From: Pseudomonadota bacterium
Lineage (GTDB): Bacteria; Pseudomonadota; Gammaproteobacteria; Burkholderiales; Burkholderiaceae_C
Reading direction: 5' to 3'
DNA: 44,391 bases
NCBI GenBank assembly: GCA_029780695.1
Contig: JAKOYD010000101.1
Coordinates: 1-44,391 of the forward strand
Shown: in pieces, positions 1 through 7,577 of the stretch
Layout: each line of letters starts with the position of its first letter
Position numbering within the stretch: the stretch's first letter is position 1
Notes under the pieces: model-generated
The model's database searches: none
What the model was told of the DNA's origin: nothing
What the model saw: only the letters and a program-made list of their open reading frames with translations
Made by a program: the position numbers and the translations under genes

Positions 1-1
1 G

Positions 2-193
2 ATCGGCGCAAAGCTCGCTTACGCGGCGATCGAACTGCCCGCGCGAGATGGGCTGGATGAGTTGGTGAATCCGGCTTATGCTGAACACGTTGCGCTTTCT
101 TGGCGGAAATTGAGTTGGCGCTCGGGGTATAGCCCCTTACGCCAAGCAGCGCAACAACTTAGCTGCAGGCAGCAAAAATTCCCCGGACAGTAG
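2..193 (+). CDS. C-terminal end of an unidentified protein (partial)
   Basis: An open frame enters from the left edge and runs 63 codons to a TAG stop. The translation contains stretches such as GAKLAYAAIELPARDGLDEL and NPAYAEHVALSWRKL, which have the composition of a real helical protein tail rather than of an antisense frame, and it ends in a Gln/Arg-rich stretch. I do not recognise the family. Codon third positions are less GC-rich towards the end, so the last 20 codons could be an extension past a lost stop. It could also be a chance frame. The gene start lies outside the window. Confidence 0.35.
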   Translation: MGAKLAYAAIELPARDGLDELVNPAYAEHVALSWRKLSWRSGYSPLRQAAQQLSCRQQKFPGQ

Positions 194-296
194 TGCGCCT
201 TCGCGGGAATGACGATGCATGCAGCCGCGTTCGAGTGGATTTCTTTCGGATCAATAAAGGCGCTTGCCAGGCGAGCGTCAGAGCGGCATTGGATGC

Positions 297-329
297 CCGA
301 AAACAGAAACGCGGGCCGTAGCCCGCGTG
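297..329 (-). terminator. Rho-independent terminator of the liv operon
   Basis: A perfect 8-base-pair stem (ACGCGGGC / GCCCGCGT, 310-329) with a 4-base loop is followed on the minus strand by a T-rich run (TTTCTGTTTT, 301-310). It lies 25 bases after the stop of the last liv gene, in the right orientation to end that transcript. Confidence 0.75.
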
Positions 330-353
330 TTCTGGGTGCGCGGCGTGGCGCGC

Positions 354-1346
354 TCAGAGCGACTTCTTGAACAGATGCCCGATTTCACCCACGATGCCGC
401 GGCGGAACAGCAGCACGCAGACCACGAAGATCACGCCCTGCACCACCGTCACCCACGCGCCCAGCTCGGCCAGGTAGTTCTGCATGGTCACCATGACGGC
501 AGCACCCAGCACGGGGCCGAAGATGGTGCCCAGGCCACCCACCAGCGTCATCAGCACCACCTCGCCCGACATGCTCCAGTGCACGTCGGTCAGCGAGGCC
601 AGCTGAAACACCAGCGACTTGGTGGCGCCCGCCAGCCCCGACAGCGCGGCCGACAGCACGAAGGCGCGGTGCTTGAACTTGTCGGCGTCGTAGCCCAGCG
701 AAATGGTGCGCGGCTCGTTCTCGCGGATCGCCTTCAGCACCTGGCCATAGGGCGAGTGGATGATGCGGTAGATCAGCAGGAAACCGCCCAGGAAGATCGC
801 CAGCACGAAGGCGTACATGACGTTGGTGTTCGACAGGTCGATCAGGCCGAACAGCTTGCCGCGCGGCACCGCCTGGATGCCGTCCTCGCCACCGGTGAAC
901 GGCGCCTGCAGCGCGAAGAAGAACACCATCTGGGCCAGCGCCAGCGTGATCATGGTCAGGTAGATGCCTTGGCGGCGGATGGCCAGCTTGCCCACCACCC
1001 AGCCCAGCGCCGCCGCGCACAGCGTGCCCGCGGCAATGGACAGCTCGGGCGTCAGCCCCCACACCTTGGCGGCGTGCGCGGTCACGTAGCCGGCGCTGCC
1101 CAGGAACATGGCATGGCCGAACGACAGCAGGCCGCCAAAGCCCAGCAGCAGGTTGAAGGCGCAGGCGAACAGCGCAAAGCACATCACCTTCATCATGAAC
1201 ACCGGGTACACGCCGACCAGCGGCGCGACCATGAACAGCAGCGCCATGACGATGAAGGCAATGCGGTGCGTGCGCGCGGCGTTCTGAGCAGCCGGGTTCA
1301 TCGCCGAGGTTGGAACGGGAATTGCGGATTCAGCCATGGCAGTCAT
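354..1346 (-). CDS. livM: Branched-chain amino acid type ABC transporter permease, LivM family
   Basis: One of two inner-membrane permease subunits of an ABC importer that takes up branched-chain amino acids or related carboxylates. The 330-residue protein has about eight to ten hydrophobic segments starting near residue 28. It has the LivM hallmark cytoplasmic loop VLKAIRENEPRTISLGYD (about 215-232), which contacts the ATPases, and the Gly-rich segment LVGGLGTIFGPVLGA. The first ~27 residues are polar and Ala/Pro-rich, and Met-4 is an alternative start. It is the last gene of the operon, 149 bases after livH; that gap holds two strong hairpins, so its expression may be set separately from livH. 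The substrate cannot be told from sequence; liv-like systems in this family also carry aromatic acids, urea or amides. Confidence 0.93.
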   Translation of the reverse strand: MTAMAESAIPVPTSAMNPAAQNAARTHRIAFIVMALLFMVAPLVGVYPVFMMKVMCFALFACAFNLLLGFGGLLSFGHAMFLGSAGYVTAHAAKVWGLTPELSIAAGTLCAAALGWVVGKLAIRRQGIYLTMITLALAQMVFFFALQAPFTGGEDGIQAVPRGKLFGLIDLSNTNVMYAFVLAIFLGGFLLIYRIIHSPYGQVLKAIRENEPRTISLGYDADKFKHRAFVLSAALSGLAGATKSLVFQLASLTDVHWSMSGEVVLMTLVGGLGTIFGPVLGAAVMVTMQNYLAELGAWVTVVQGVIFVVCVLLFRRGIVGEIGHLFKKSL

Positions 1347-1421
1347 TCATCGCGTGGGTGCGGCCGCGTGGTCCGAACGCAAAGGTACAAAAGGCCGCGG
1401 AGCAGGCCACGCCAGAACGCC

Positions 1422-1489
1422 GTGGCCGGGGTTGCCCCGGCCACCAGCGTTGTCCCCCTTGGGGGGAAGGCGCCGCAGGCGACTCAGGG
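1422..1489. repeat. Pair of strong hairpins in the livH-livM spacer
   Basis: A perfect 10-base-pair hairpin (GTGGCCGGGG, loop TTG, CCCCGGCCAC; 1422-1444) is followed by a C-run/G-run hairpin (CCCCC TT GGGGG, about 1454-1465) and a GGCGCCGCAGGCGACTC stretch ending in GGGGGG. The C/G-run part resembles a dispersed intergenic element I associate with Comamonadaceae, from memory only. Lying inside an operon, it may act as an RNA processing or partial termination site. No U-run follows on either strand. Confidence 0.5.
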
Positions 1490-1495
1490 GGGATG

Positions 1496-2380
1496 TCATT
1501 TCTGTGTTCCGAACAGACCAGCCGGACGAATCAGCAGCACGATGGTCATGATGATGAAGATGACGGTGGTGGAGGCCTCGGGGTAGAACACCTTGGTCAG
1601 GCCCTCGATCAGCCCCAGGCCGAAGCCGGTGACGATGGCGCCCATGATCGAGCCCATGCCACCGATCACCACCACGGCGAACACGACGATGATGAGATCG
1701 GCCCCCATCTGCGGGCTGACCTGGTAAATGGGCGCCGCCATCACGCCGGCGAGCGCGGCCAGCGCCACGCCGAAGCCGTAGGTGAGCGTGATCATGCGCG
1801 GCACGTTGATGCCGAAGGCCTGCACGATCTGCGGGTTCTCGGTGGCGGCGCGCAGGTAGCCGCCCAGTTTCGTGCGCTCGATGACGAACCAGGTCGCCAG
1901 GCAGACGATGAGCGACGCGACGATGACCCAGCCGCGGTAGATCGGCAGGAACATGAAGCCCAGGTTGACGCCGCCCTGCAGCTGCGCGGGCATCGAGTAG
2001 GGCAGGCCGGTCGAGCCGTATTCGTTGCGGAAGAGGCCCTGGATGATCAGCGCCAGGCCGAAGGTCAGCAGCAGGCCGTACAGGTGGTCGAGCTTGTACA
2101 GTCGCGACAGCATGGTGCGCTCGATGATCACGCCGGTGGCGCCGACCAGGATCGGCACCAGAATCAGCGACCACCAGTAGCCGAGCCCCAGCTTGTTGAG
2201 CAGCAGGTAGGCCCCGAAGGCACCCAGCATGTACTGGGCGCCATGGGCAAAGTTGATGATGTTGAGCAGGCCGAAGATGACGGCCAGACCGAGCGACAGC
2301 AAGGCGTAGAACGAGCCATTGATCAGGCCGATGAGCAGCTGGCCCATCATGGCCTGGATCGGGATGCCGAAGATTTCCAT
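1496..2380 (-). CDS. livH: Branched-chain amino acid type ABC transporter permease, LivH family
   Basis: The partner permease of LivM. It is 294 residues, the usual LivH length, with a hydrophobic start, the motif GLINGSFYALLSLGLAVIFG (18-37), NFAHGAQYMLGAF (about 43-55), and the typical C-terminal segment VVIGGMGSIMGAIVTGFGLG before the last membrane helix. The end LLIRPAGLFGTQK is the standard LivH tail. The start follows the binding-protein gene by 45 bases, and no strong ribosome binding site is visible in front of it. The fixed order LivG-LivF-binding protein-LivH-LivM supports one transporter made from one transcript. Confidence 0.94.
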   Translation of the reverse strand: MEIFGIPIQAMMGQLLIGLINGSFYALLSLGLAVIFGLLNIINFAHGAQYMLGAFGAYLLLNKLGLGYWWSLILVPILVGATGVIIERTMLSRLYKLDHLYGLLLTFGLALIIQGLFRNEYGSTGLPYSMPAQLQGGVNLGFMFLPIYRGWVIVASLIVCLATWFVIERTKLGGYLRAATENPQIVQAFGINVPRMITLTYGFGVALAALAGVMAAPIYQVSPQMGADLIIVVFAVVVIGGMGSIMGAIVTGFGLGLIEGLTKVFYPEASTTVIFIIMTIVLLIRPAGLFGTQK

Positions 2381-2425
2381 GTTTCGTTCGTTTGCCGTGC
2401 GGTCGCGTTGCGGGTCAGGCCAGCC

Positions 2426-3649
2426 TTACTTCTTGGCCACCAGCGGGCAGTTGCCCTCGCCGATCGGGCGGAACGCCTTGTCGGCCGGGATGGTCTGCTG
2501 CAGCTTGTAGTAGTCGTACGGGCCCTTGGACTCTGACGGCTTCTTCACCTCGAACAGGTAGACGGGGTGGATCTTGCGGCCATCGGCGCGGATGCTGCCC
2601 TTGCCGAACAGCGGATCGTCGGTCGGCAGTTCCTTCATCTTGGCGATGACCTTGCTGCCGTCATCCGTCTTGGCGGCGTCCACCGCCTTCAGGTAGTGCA
2701 GCACACCGGCGTACACGCCCGCGTGGTCGGACGAGGGGTACTTGCCGCCGTTGGCCGCCACGAAGCGCTTGGTCCAGGCGCGGCTGGCGTCGTTCAGGTC
2801 CCAGTACCAGGACTCGGTCACGTTCAGGCCCTGCGCCGTGGCCAAGCCCAGGCCGTGCACGTCGGGCAGGAACACCAGCAGGCCGGCCAGCTTCTGGCCG
2901 CCCTTGGTGATGCCGAACTCGGCCGCCTGCTTGATCGAGTTGATGGTGTCGCCGCCGGCGTTGGCCAGGCCGATGATCTTGGCCTTGGACGACTGCGCCT
3001 GCAACAGGAAGGACGAGAAGTCCTGCGTGGCCAGCGGCACCTTGACGCTGCCCAGCACTTTACCGCCGGAAGCCTTGACGACCTCGGAGGTGTCACGCTC
3101 CAGCGCATGGCCGAAGGCGTAGTCCGCCGTCAGGAAGTACCAGCTGTCGCCGCCGTTCTTGACGACCGCGCTGCCGGTGCCGTGCGCCAGCATCCAGGTG
3201 TCGTACAGCCAGTGCACGGTGTTCGGCGAGCAGTCCTTGCCGGTCAGGTCGGACGTGGCGGAGCCGGTGTTGATGTAGGCCTTGCCTTTTTCCTTGCTGA
3301 CCTGGTTGATGGCCAGGCCGACCGACGAGGTGGGCACGTCGATGATCATGTCGACGCCGTCGGAGTCATACCACTTGCGCGCGATGCTGGAGCCCACGTC
3401 CGGCTTGTTCTGGTGGTCGGCGGAGACCACTTCGACCTTGAGTTGGGACTTGGAGGCCTTGAGGTAGTCCTCCACGGCCATCTTGGCAGCCAATACGGAG
3501 CCGGGGCCGCCAATGTCGGCGTAGACGCCCGACATGTCGTTCATCACGCCGATCTTGACCACGTTGCCCGAAATCTGGGCCTGCGCCACGCCAGCGGCTG
3601 CCAGACCCATGCCGGCGATCAGCGTGCAGAGCAATTTGCGTTTCATCAT
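2426..3649 (-). CDS. Periplasmic substrate-binding protein of a LivK-type ABC transporter
   Basis: A 407-residue binding protein (Peripla_BP_6 type) that delivers ligand to the LivH/LivM channel. A signal peptide (MMKRKLLCTLIAGMGLAAAG, cleavage after AQA near residue 25) precedes the mature start QISGNVVKIGVMNDMSGVYA, where the ligand-binding Ser/Tyr region sits. The start is well fixed: AAGGAG lies five bases before a double ATG. Upstream open sequence in the same frame belongs to the livF region read out of frame and is not part of this gene. The many Lys residues and the GKDCSPNTVHW segment resemble the larger LivK-like proteins of betaproteobacteria, whose ligands vary; an aromatic or aliphatic carboxylate is as likely as an amino acid. 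Confidence 0.93.
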   Translation of the reverse strand: MMKRKLLCTLIAGMGLAAAGVAQAQISGNVVKIGVMNDMSGVYADIGGPGSVLAAKMAVEDYLKASKSQLKVEVVSADHQNKPDVGSSIARKWYDSDGVDMIIDVPTSSVGLAINQVSKEKGKAYINTGSATSDLTGKDCSPNTVHWLYDTWMLAHGTGSAVVKNGGDSWYFLTADYAFGHALERDTSEVVKASGGKVLGSVKVPLATQDFSSFLLQAQSSKAKIIGLANAGGDTINSIKQAAEFGITKGGQKLAGLLVFLPDVHGLGLATAQGLNVTESWYWDLNDASRAWTKRFVAANGGKYPSSDHAGVYAGVLHYLKAVDAAKTDDGSKVIAKMKELPTDDPLFGKGSIRADGRKIHPVYLFEVKKPSESKGPYDYYKLQQTIPADKAFRPIGEGNCPLVAKK

Positions 3650-3705
3650 TACATCTCCTTGAGTGATGGACTGCCAAAAAAACGGACAGGGAAAAGGATG
3701 AAAAA

Positions 3706-4416
3706 TCAGACGCCGAGGTACTCGTGCAACATGTCCATGTTGTCCTGCAACTCGGCCGACGAGAACTCGCGCACGATCAGTCCCCGCTCCATGATGTAGA
3801 AGCGGTCGGCCAGCGGCGCGGCGAAGCGGAAGTTCTGCTCGACCATCAGCACCGTGAAGCCGCGCGAACGCAACTCGCGGATCATGCGCGCCAGCGCCTG
3901 CACGATGACGGGCGCCAGGCCTTCCGAGATTTCGTCCAGCAACAGCGTCTTGGCGCCCGTGCGCAGGATGCGCGCCACCGCCAGCATCTGCTGCTCGCCG
4001 CCCGACAGGCGCCCACCCGGGCTGTTCTTGCGCGCCTTCAGGTTGGGGAACATGTCGTAGATCTCTTCGACGCTCATGCCGCCCTCGGCCACCTTGGGCG
4101 GCAGCATCAGGTTTTCCTGGCACGTCAGCGAGGTCATGATGGCGCGCTCTTCGGGGCAATAGCCCAGGCCGAGCCGCGCGATCTGGTGCGGCGCCATGCG
4201 CACGGTCTCGACGCCATTGACCTGGATCGAGCCGGTGCGCTTGCCGGTCAGGCCCATGATGGCGCGCAGCGTGGTGGTGCGGCCGGCGCCGTTGCGGCCC
4301 AGCAGTGACACCACTTCGCCCGGCATCACGTCGATGTTGACGCCGTGCATGATGTGAGATTCGCCGTACCAGGAGTGGACGTCCTGCAGGCGGATGGCGG
4401 GTGCGGTGGCGTTCAT
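3706..4416 (-). CDS. livF: ABC transporter ATPase, LivF family, with Arg in Walker A
   Basis: One of two cytoplasmic ATPases powering the importer; 236 residues, the normal LivF size. Seen: signature LSGGEQQMLAVAR, Walker B TLLLDEISEGLAP, and a switch His region in VLMVEQNF. The Walker A loop reads GRNGAGRTTT, so the Lys that contacts the nucleotide phosphates is replaced by Arg (codon CGC, forward bases in 4281-4300). I believe Arg variants exist in some betaproteobacterial LivF proteins, so this may be a subfamily trait rather than damage. The start ATG is two bases after the livG stop, implying translational coupling. The longer open frame upstream is livG read in another frame. Confidence 0.93.
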   Translation of the reverse strand: MNATAPAIRLQDVHSWYGESHIMHGVNIDVMPGEVVSLLGRNGAGRTTTLRAIMGLTGKRTGSIQVNGVETVRMAPHQIARLGLGYCPEERAIMTSLTCQENLMLPPKVAEGGMSVEEIYDMFPNLKARKNSPGGRLSGGEQQMLAVARILRTGAKTLLLDEISEGLAPVIVQALARMIRELRSRGFTVLMVEQNFRFAAPLADRFYIMERGLIVREFSSAELQDNMDMLHEYLGV

Positions 4417-4418
4417 GC

Positions 4419-5192
4419 TCAGTGCGCCCCCTGCAGCACTTCGTCGGCGCTGCCCATGTAGGCCTCCAGCACCTGCGGGTTCCTCGACACCTCGGCGTAC
4501 GGGCCTTCGGCAATGACCTGACCGAACTGCAGCACCGTGATCTGATCGGCGATGTTGCCGACCACGCCCATGTTGTGCTCGACCATCAACACCGTGCGGT
4601 TGGCGGCCACTTTCTTGATCAGTTGCGTGACCATGTCCACGTCCTCGTGGCCCATGCCCTGCGTGGGTTCGTCCAGCAGCATCAGCTTCGGGTCCATGGC
4701 CAGCGTGGTGGCGATTTCGAGCGCGCGCTTGCGGCCGTACGGCAATTCGACAGCCTTCAGGTGGGCATAGTCGGCCAGGCCAACGAAGCCCAGCAGCTCC
4801 ATGCAGCGGTCGTTGAGCTGGTTCAGCGTGCGCTCCGACTTCCAGAAGCTGAACGCGGTGCCCAGCGTCTGCTGAAGCGCCACGCGCACGTTTTCCAGCA
4901 CGCTCATGTTGGGAAAGGTGGAGGAGATCTGGAATGAGCGCACCACGCCACGGCGCGCGATGTCGGCCGGCTTGTCGCGCGTGATGTCGTGCCCGTCGAA
5001 CAGGATCTGGCCGCGCGTGGGCTCCAAAAACTTGGTCAGCAGGTTGAAACAGGTGGTCTTGCCCGCGCCGTTGGGGCCGATCAGGGCATGGATGGTGCCG
5101 CGACGCACCTTCAGGTTGACGTCGTTGACCGCCACGAAACCCTTGAACTCCTTGACGAGTCCACGCGTCTCCAGAATGATGTCCGAACTCAT
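4419..5192 (-). CDS. livG: ABC transporter ATPase, LivG family
   Basis: The second ATPase of the importer, 257 residues. Walker A is canonical (GPNGAGKTT, about 40-48). The segment GVVRSFQISSTFPNMSVLENV is the LivG Q-loop region. The ABC signature is the divergent LPYGRKRALEIA, followed by Walker B KLMLLDEPTQGM and the switch region VLMVEHNMG. This Lys-containing Walker A contrasts with the Arg in the partner LivF, so if LivF hydrolyses poorly the pair would be asymmetric. It is the first gene of the operon, and the ~230 bases before it should hold the promoter; I cannot single out convincing -35/-10 boxes. Confidence 0.93.
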   Translation of the reverse strand: MSSDIILETRGLVKEFKGFVAVNDVNLKVRRGTIHALIGPNGAGKTTCFNLLTKFLEPTRGQILFDGHDITRDKPADIARRGVVRSFQISSTFPNMSVLENVRVALQQTLGTAFSFWKSERTLNQLNDRCMELLGFVGLADYAHLKAVELPYGRKRALEIATTLAMDPKLMLLDEPTQGMGHEDVDMVTQLIKKVAANRTVLMVEHNMGVVGNIADQITVLQFGQVIAEGPYAEVSRNPQVLEAYMGSADEVLQGAH

Positions 5193-5292
5193 GCGGCCGT
5201 CGCGCCTTCACGCAGTGAAAAACGGGCGGATTATGAGTGACGCACCGTGGCAAGGGGCTAGGGGTTTGTACCCGTCAAAATGCCGCCGCCCG

Positions 5293-5320
5293 GCGGGCAT
5301 CGGCCGCAGGCGATGCCCGC
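5293..5320 (-). terminator. Hairpin after the glutamate-synthase-like gene
   Basis: A perfect 10-base-pair stem (GCGGGCATCG / CGATGCCCGC) with an 8-base loop lies about 100 bases past the stop of the minus-strand gene at 5422-7320. On the minus strand a short TTTT follows roughly a dozen bases later. It is a plausible terminator, though the T-run is weak. Confidence 0.5.
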
Positions 5321-5359
5321 GTCGCCGTGCGGGCCTTGGCGCGCTGATTAGCCTCTTGT

Positions 5360-5411
5360 TTGATGCCCCACCGCCCGCGTGGCAAGCGCTGACAGCTATA
5401 CAAAATGTAGC
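5360..5411. repeat. Dispersed hairpin repeat, copy 1 (reverse orientation)
   Basis: It contains the family core AAGCGCTGACAGCTATACAA preceded by TTTGATGCCCCACCGCCCGCG. Like other copies it has an AGCGCT-type arm and an AGCTAT end followed by an A/T-rich tail. It lies between the liv operon promoter side and the stop of the next minus-strand gene. Confidence 0.7.
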
Positions 5412-5421
5412 AAATGCCGGT

Positions 5422-7320
5422 TCATGCGGAATCTTTCGGGGGCGCTGCCTCGGCGGGGGCGCTCGATCCACCCCAGCCGGGCGGCACCTCGGTGGGCGAT
5501 GCCGGGGCGGCGCCGGGCGGGTGTTCCTGCTCGGGCGTCAGCGTGGCCTGGGGCCGCGGCTCGGTTCGGCGGGTCGGGTGCAGCTGGCGCGCCACCTCGT
5601 GCGCCGATGCGGGCGCGTTGCTCTTGCGCGAGCTGACCGCGCCGCGCAGATCGGGCGGCGCCTCGCCCGGCGCTGGCGTGCGCGGCGCAAAGCCGTGCGC
5701 GTCGGCCAGCGGCCAGTACAGGCGATACACGTTGGGCAGGTGCGCCAGGTCGTGCAGGATGGCGCCCGGCGCCACCTCGGGCATCAGCGACGACAGCAGC
5801 CGCACCTCGGCGTCGTCGATGCGGCGCACGATGTGGTGCATGGTCACGTCGTCCGGGTGCGTCAGGCCGGCGGCTTGCAGCAGCTCTTTCAGCGCGTGCA
5901 GGGTGTTGGCGTGGAACTGCGCGACGCGCGGCGCCTTGTCGGCCACCACCAGGGCGCGCTGGCGCAGCGGGTCTTGCGTGGTCACGCCGGTGGGGCAGCG
6001 GCCGGTGTGGCAGGTCTGCGCCTGGATGCAGCCCACCGCCATCATGAAGGCACGGCCCGAATTGCACCAGTCGGCGCCCAGCGCTAGCATGCGCGCGATG
6101 TCGAACGCGTTGGTCACCTTGCCGGCGCAGCCCAGCTTGATGCGATCGCGCAGGCCCACGCCGCACAGCGTGTTGTGCGCCAGCCGCAAGCCCTCTTGCA
6201 GCGGCGTGCCCACGTGGTCGGTGAATTCGACCGGCGCCGCGCCGGTGCCGCCCTCGGCCCCATCGACCACGATGAAGTCGGGCGTGATGCCGGTGGCCAG
6301 CATGGCCTTGACGATGGCAAACCATTCCCACGGGTGGCCAATGCACAGCTTGAAGCCCGTGGGCTTGCCGCCCGACAGCTGGCGCAGCCGCGCGACGAAC
6401 TGCATCAGCTCCGCCGGTGTCGAGAACGCGCTGTGCGCCGACGGCGAGATGCAATCGACGCCCACCGGCACGCCGCGCGCGGCGGCGATCTCGGGCGTGA
6501 CCTTGGCGCCCGGCAGCACGCCGCCATGGCCGGGCTTGGCGCCCTGGCTGAGCTTGATTTCGATCATCTTGACCTGGGGGTCGCGCGCCTGCGCGGCAAA
6601 GCGCTCGTCGCTGAAGCTGCCGTCGGCGTTGCGGCAGCCGAAGTAGCCCGAGCCGATCTCCCAGATCAGATCGCCGCCATGCACGCGGTGGTGTTGCGAG
6701 ATGGAGCCTTCGCCCGTGTCGTGCGCGAAGCCGCCGATGCGCGCGCCCTGGTTCAGCGCCAGCACCGCGTTGGCCGACAGCGCGCCAAAACTCATGGCCG
6801 AGATGTTGAACACGCTGGCGCTGTAGGGCTGCGTGCAGGGCGCCACGCCCGCGTTGGGCGCGCCCGGCTGGCCGCCAATCCACAGGCGGAAGTCGTGCGA
6901 CTCGATGCGGCTGGGGTGCAGCGAGTGGTTGATCCACTCGTAGCCCTCGGCGCCCACGTCCAGCTGCGTGCCAAAGGGCCGGTTGTCCGGCTCGCCCTTG
7001 GCGCGCTGGTAGACCATCGACCGCTGCGCGCGCGAAAACGGCTGCGCTTCGGTGTCGCTTTCGATGAAGTACTGCCGAATTTCGGGCCGAATGAATTCGA
7101 GCGCAAACCGCAGGTGCCCCAAAACGGGGTAGTTGCGCAAGATGGCGTGGCGCGTCTGCGTCAGGTCGTGCGCGCCCAGCCCGAGCAGCGCCGCCGCCAG
7201 CACAAACCACGGCAGGCCGCGGCCAAACGCGATCATCGAAAACAGGCTGAGCACCAACACCAGCGCGCACAGCGCCAGCGTGCTGTAGCGAACGGTGCGG
7301 GCAAAAGTGATGGCGGGCAT
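5422..7320 (-). CDS. Membrane-anchored FMN-binding glutamate synthase family protein
   Basis: A 632-residue protein related to the synthase (FMN) domain of glutamate synthase large chain but lacking the glutaminase domain. Two hydrophobic segments at about 12-30 and 34-50 anchor it in the membrane. The catalytic body shows SMSFGALS, GEGSIS, the KPGHGGVLPGAKV stretch, DGAEGGTGAAP for FMN phosphate binding, and the cluster-type motif CIQAQTCHTGRCPTG that binds an Fe-S centre in the family. The last ~75 residues are Pro/Ala/Glu-rich and probably disordered. No gltD-type small subunit lies nearby. In this family the reaction is often not established; a glutamate-synthase-like oxidoreductase is the safe call. 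Confidence 0.88.
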   Translation of the reverse strand: MPAITFARTVRYSTLALCALVLVLSLFSMIAFGRGLPWFVLAAALLGLGAHDLTQTRHAILRNYPVLGHLRFALEFIRPEIRQYFIESDTEAQPFSRAQRSMVYQRAKGEPDNRPFGTQLDVGAEGYEWINHSLHPSRIESHDFRLWIGGQPGAPNAGVAPCTQPYSASVFNISAMSFGALSANAVLALNQGARIGGFAHDTGEGSISQHHRVHGGDLIWEIGSGYFGCRNADGSFSDERFAAQARDPQVKMIEIKLSQGAKPGHGGVLPGAKVTPEIAAARGVPVGVDCISPSAHSAFSTPAELMQFVARLRQLSGGKPTGFKLCIGHPWEWFAIVKAMLATGITPDFIVVDGAEGGTGAAPVEFTDHVGTPLQEGLRLAHNTLCGVGLRDRIKLGCAGKVTNAFDIARMLALGADWCNSGRAFMMAVGCIQAQTCHTGRCPTGVTTQDPLRQRALVVADKAPRVAQFHANTLHALKELLQAAGLTHPDDVTMHHIVRRIDDAEVRLLSSLMPEVAPGAILHDLAHLPNVYRLYWPLADAHGFAPRTPAPGEAPPDLRGAVSSRKSNAPASAHEVARQLHPTRRTEPRPQATLTPEQEHPPGAAPASPTEVPPGWGGSSAPAEAAPPKDSA

Positions 7321-7380
7321 GAGGGCAAACCTTGCAAAACGGGCTGCCCGAGCCTATCACCCACCCATGTCAGCCACGGT

Positions 7381-7440
7381 GTTGCTATCAAGTAAGTAGT
7401 GGATCGCGCCCATTCAGCAAGCGCTGCCAGTGGATTTGCC
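7381..7440. repeat. Dispersed hairpin repeat, copy 2 (forward orientation)
   Basis: It reads TTGCTATCAAGTAAGTAG, then GGATCGCGCC, CATTCAGC and AAGCGCTGCCAG, ending TGGATTTG. The arms GCGC / AAGCGC and the A/T-rich ends match the family, with several changes. It occupies the divergent spacer between the glutamate-synthase-like gene and the binding-protein gene, so it lies within both 5' regions. Confidence 0.6.
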
Positions 7441-7577
7441 TTGAAACGGCGAGGCATCGAGCGCGCGCAGCCATCTTTTTGAAAGCGGGTCGCCTCATGT
7501 CAGGGACTTCCCTGTGCCGCCGCGTCACGGACGGCTTGCATACTGCCCGGTTCCGATATTTGACAAGGGACACCCCG

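Noticed and set aside
264..1586. 440-codon plus-strand open frame
   Set aside because: Antisense to livM; composition (His/Gln/Arg runs) is that of a shadow.
2426..4513. A 695-residue binding protein with N-terminal extension
   Set aside because: The extension is livF sequence in another frame; the double ATG with AAGGAG at 3649 and the signal peptide fix the real start.
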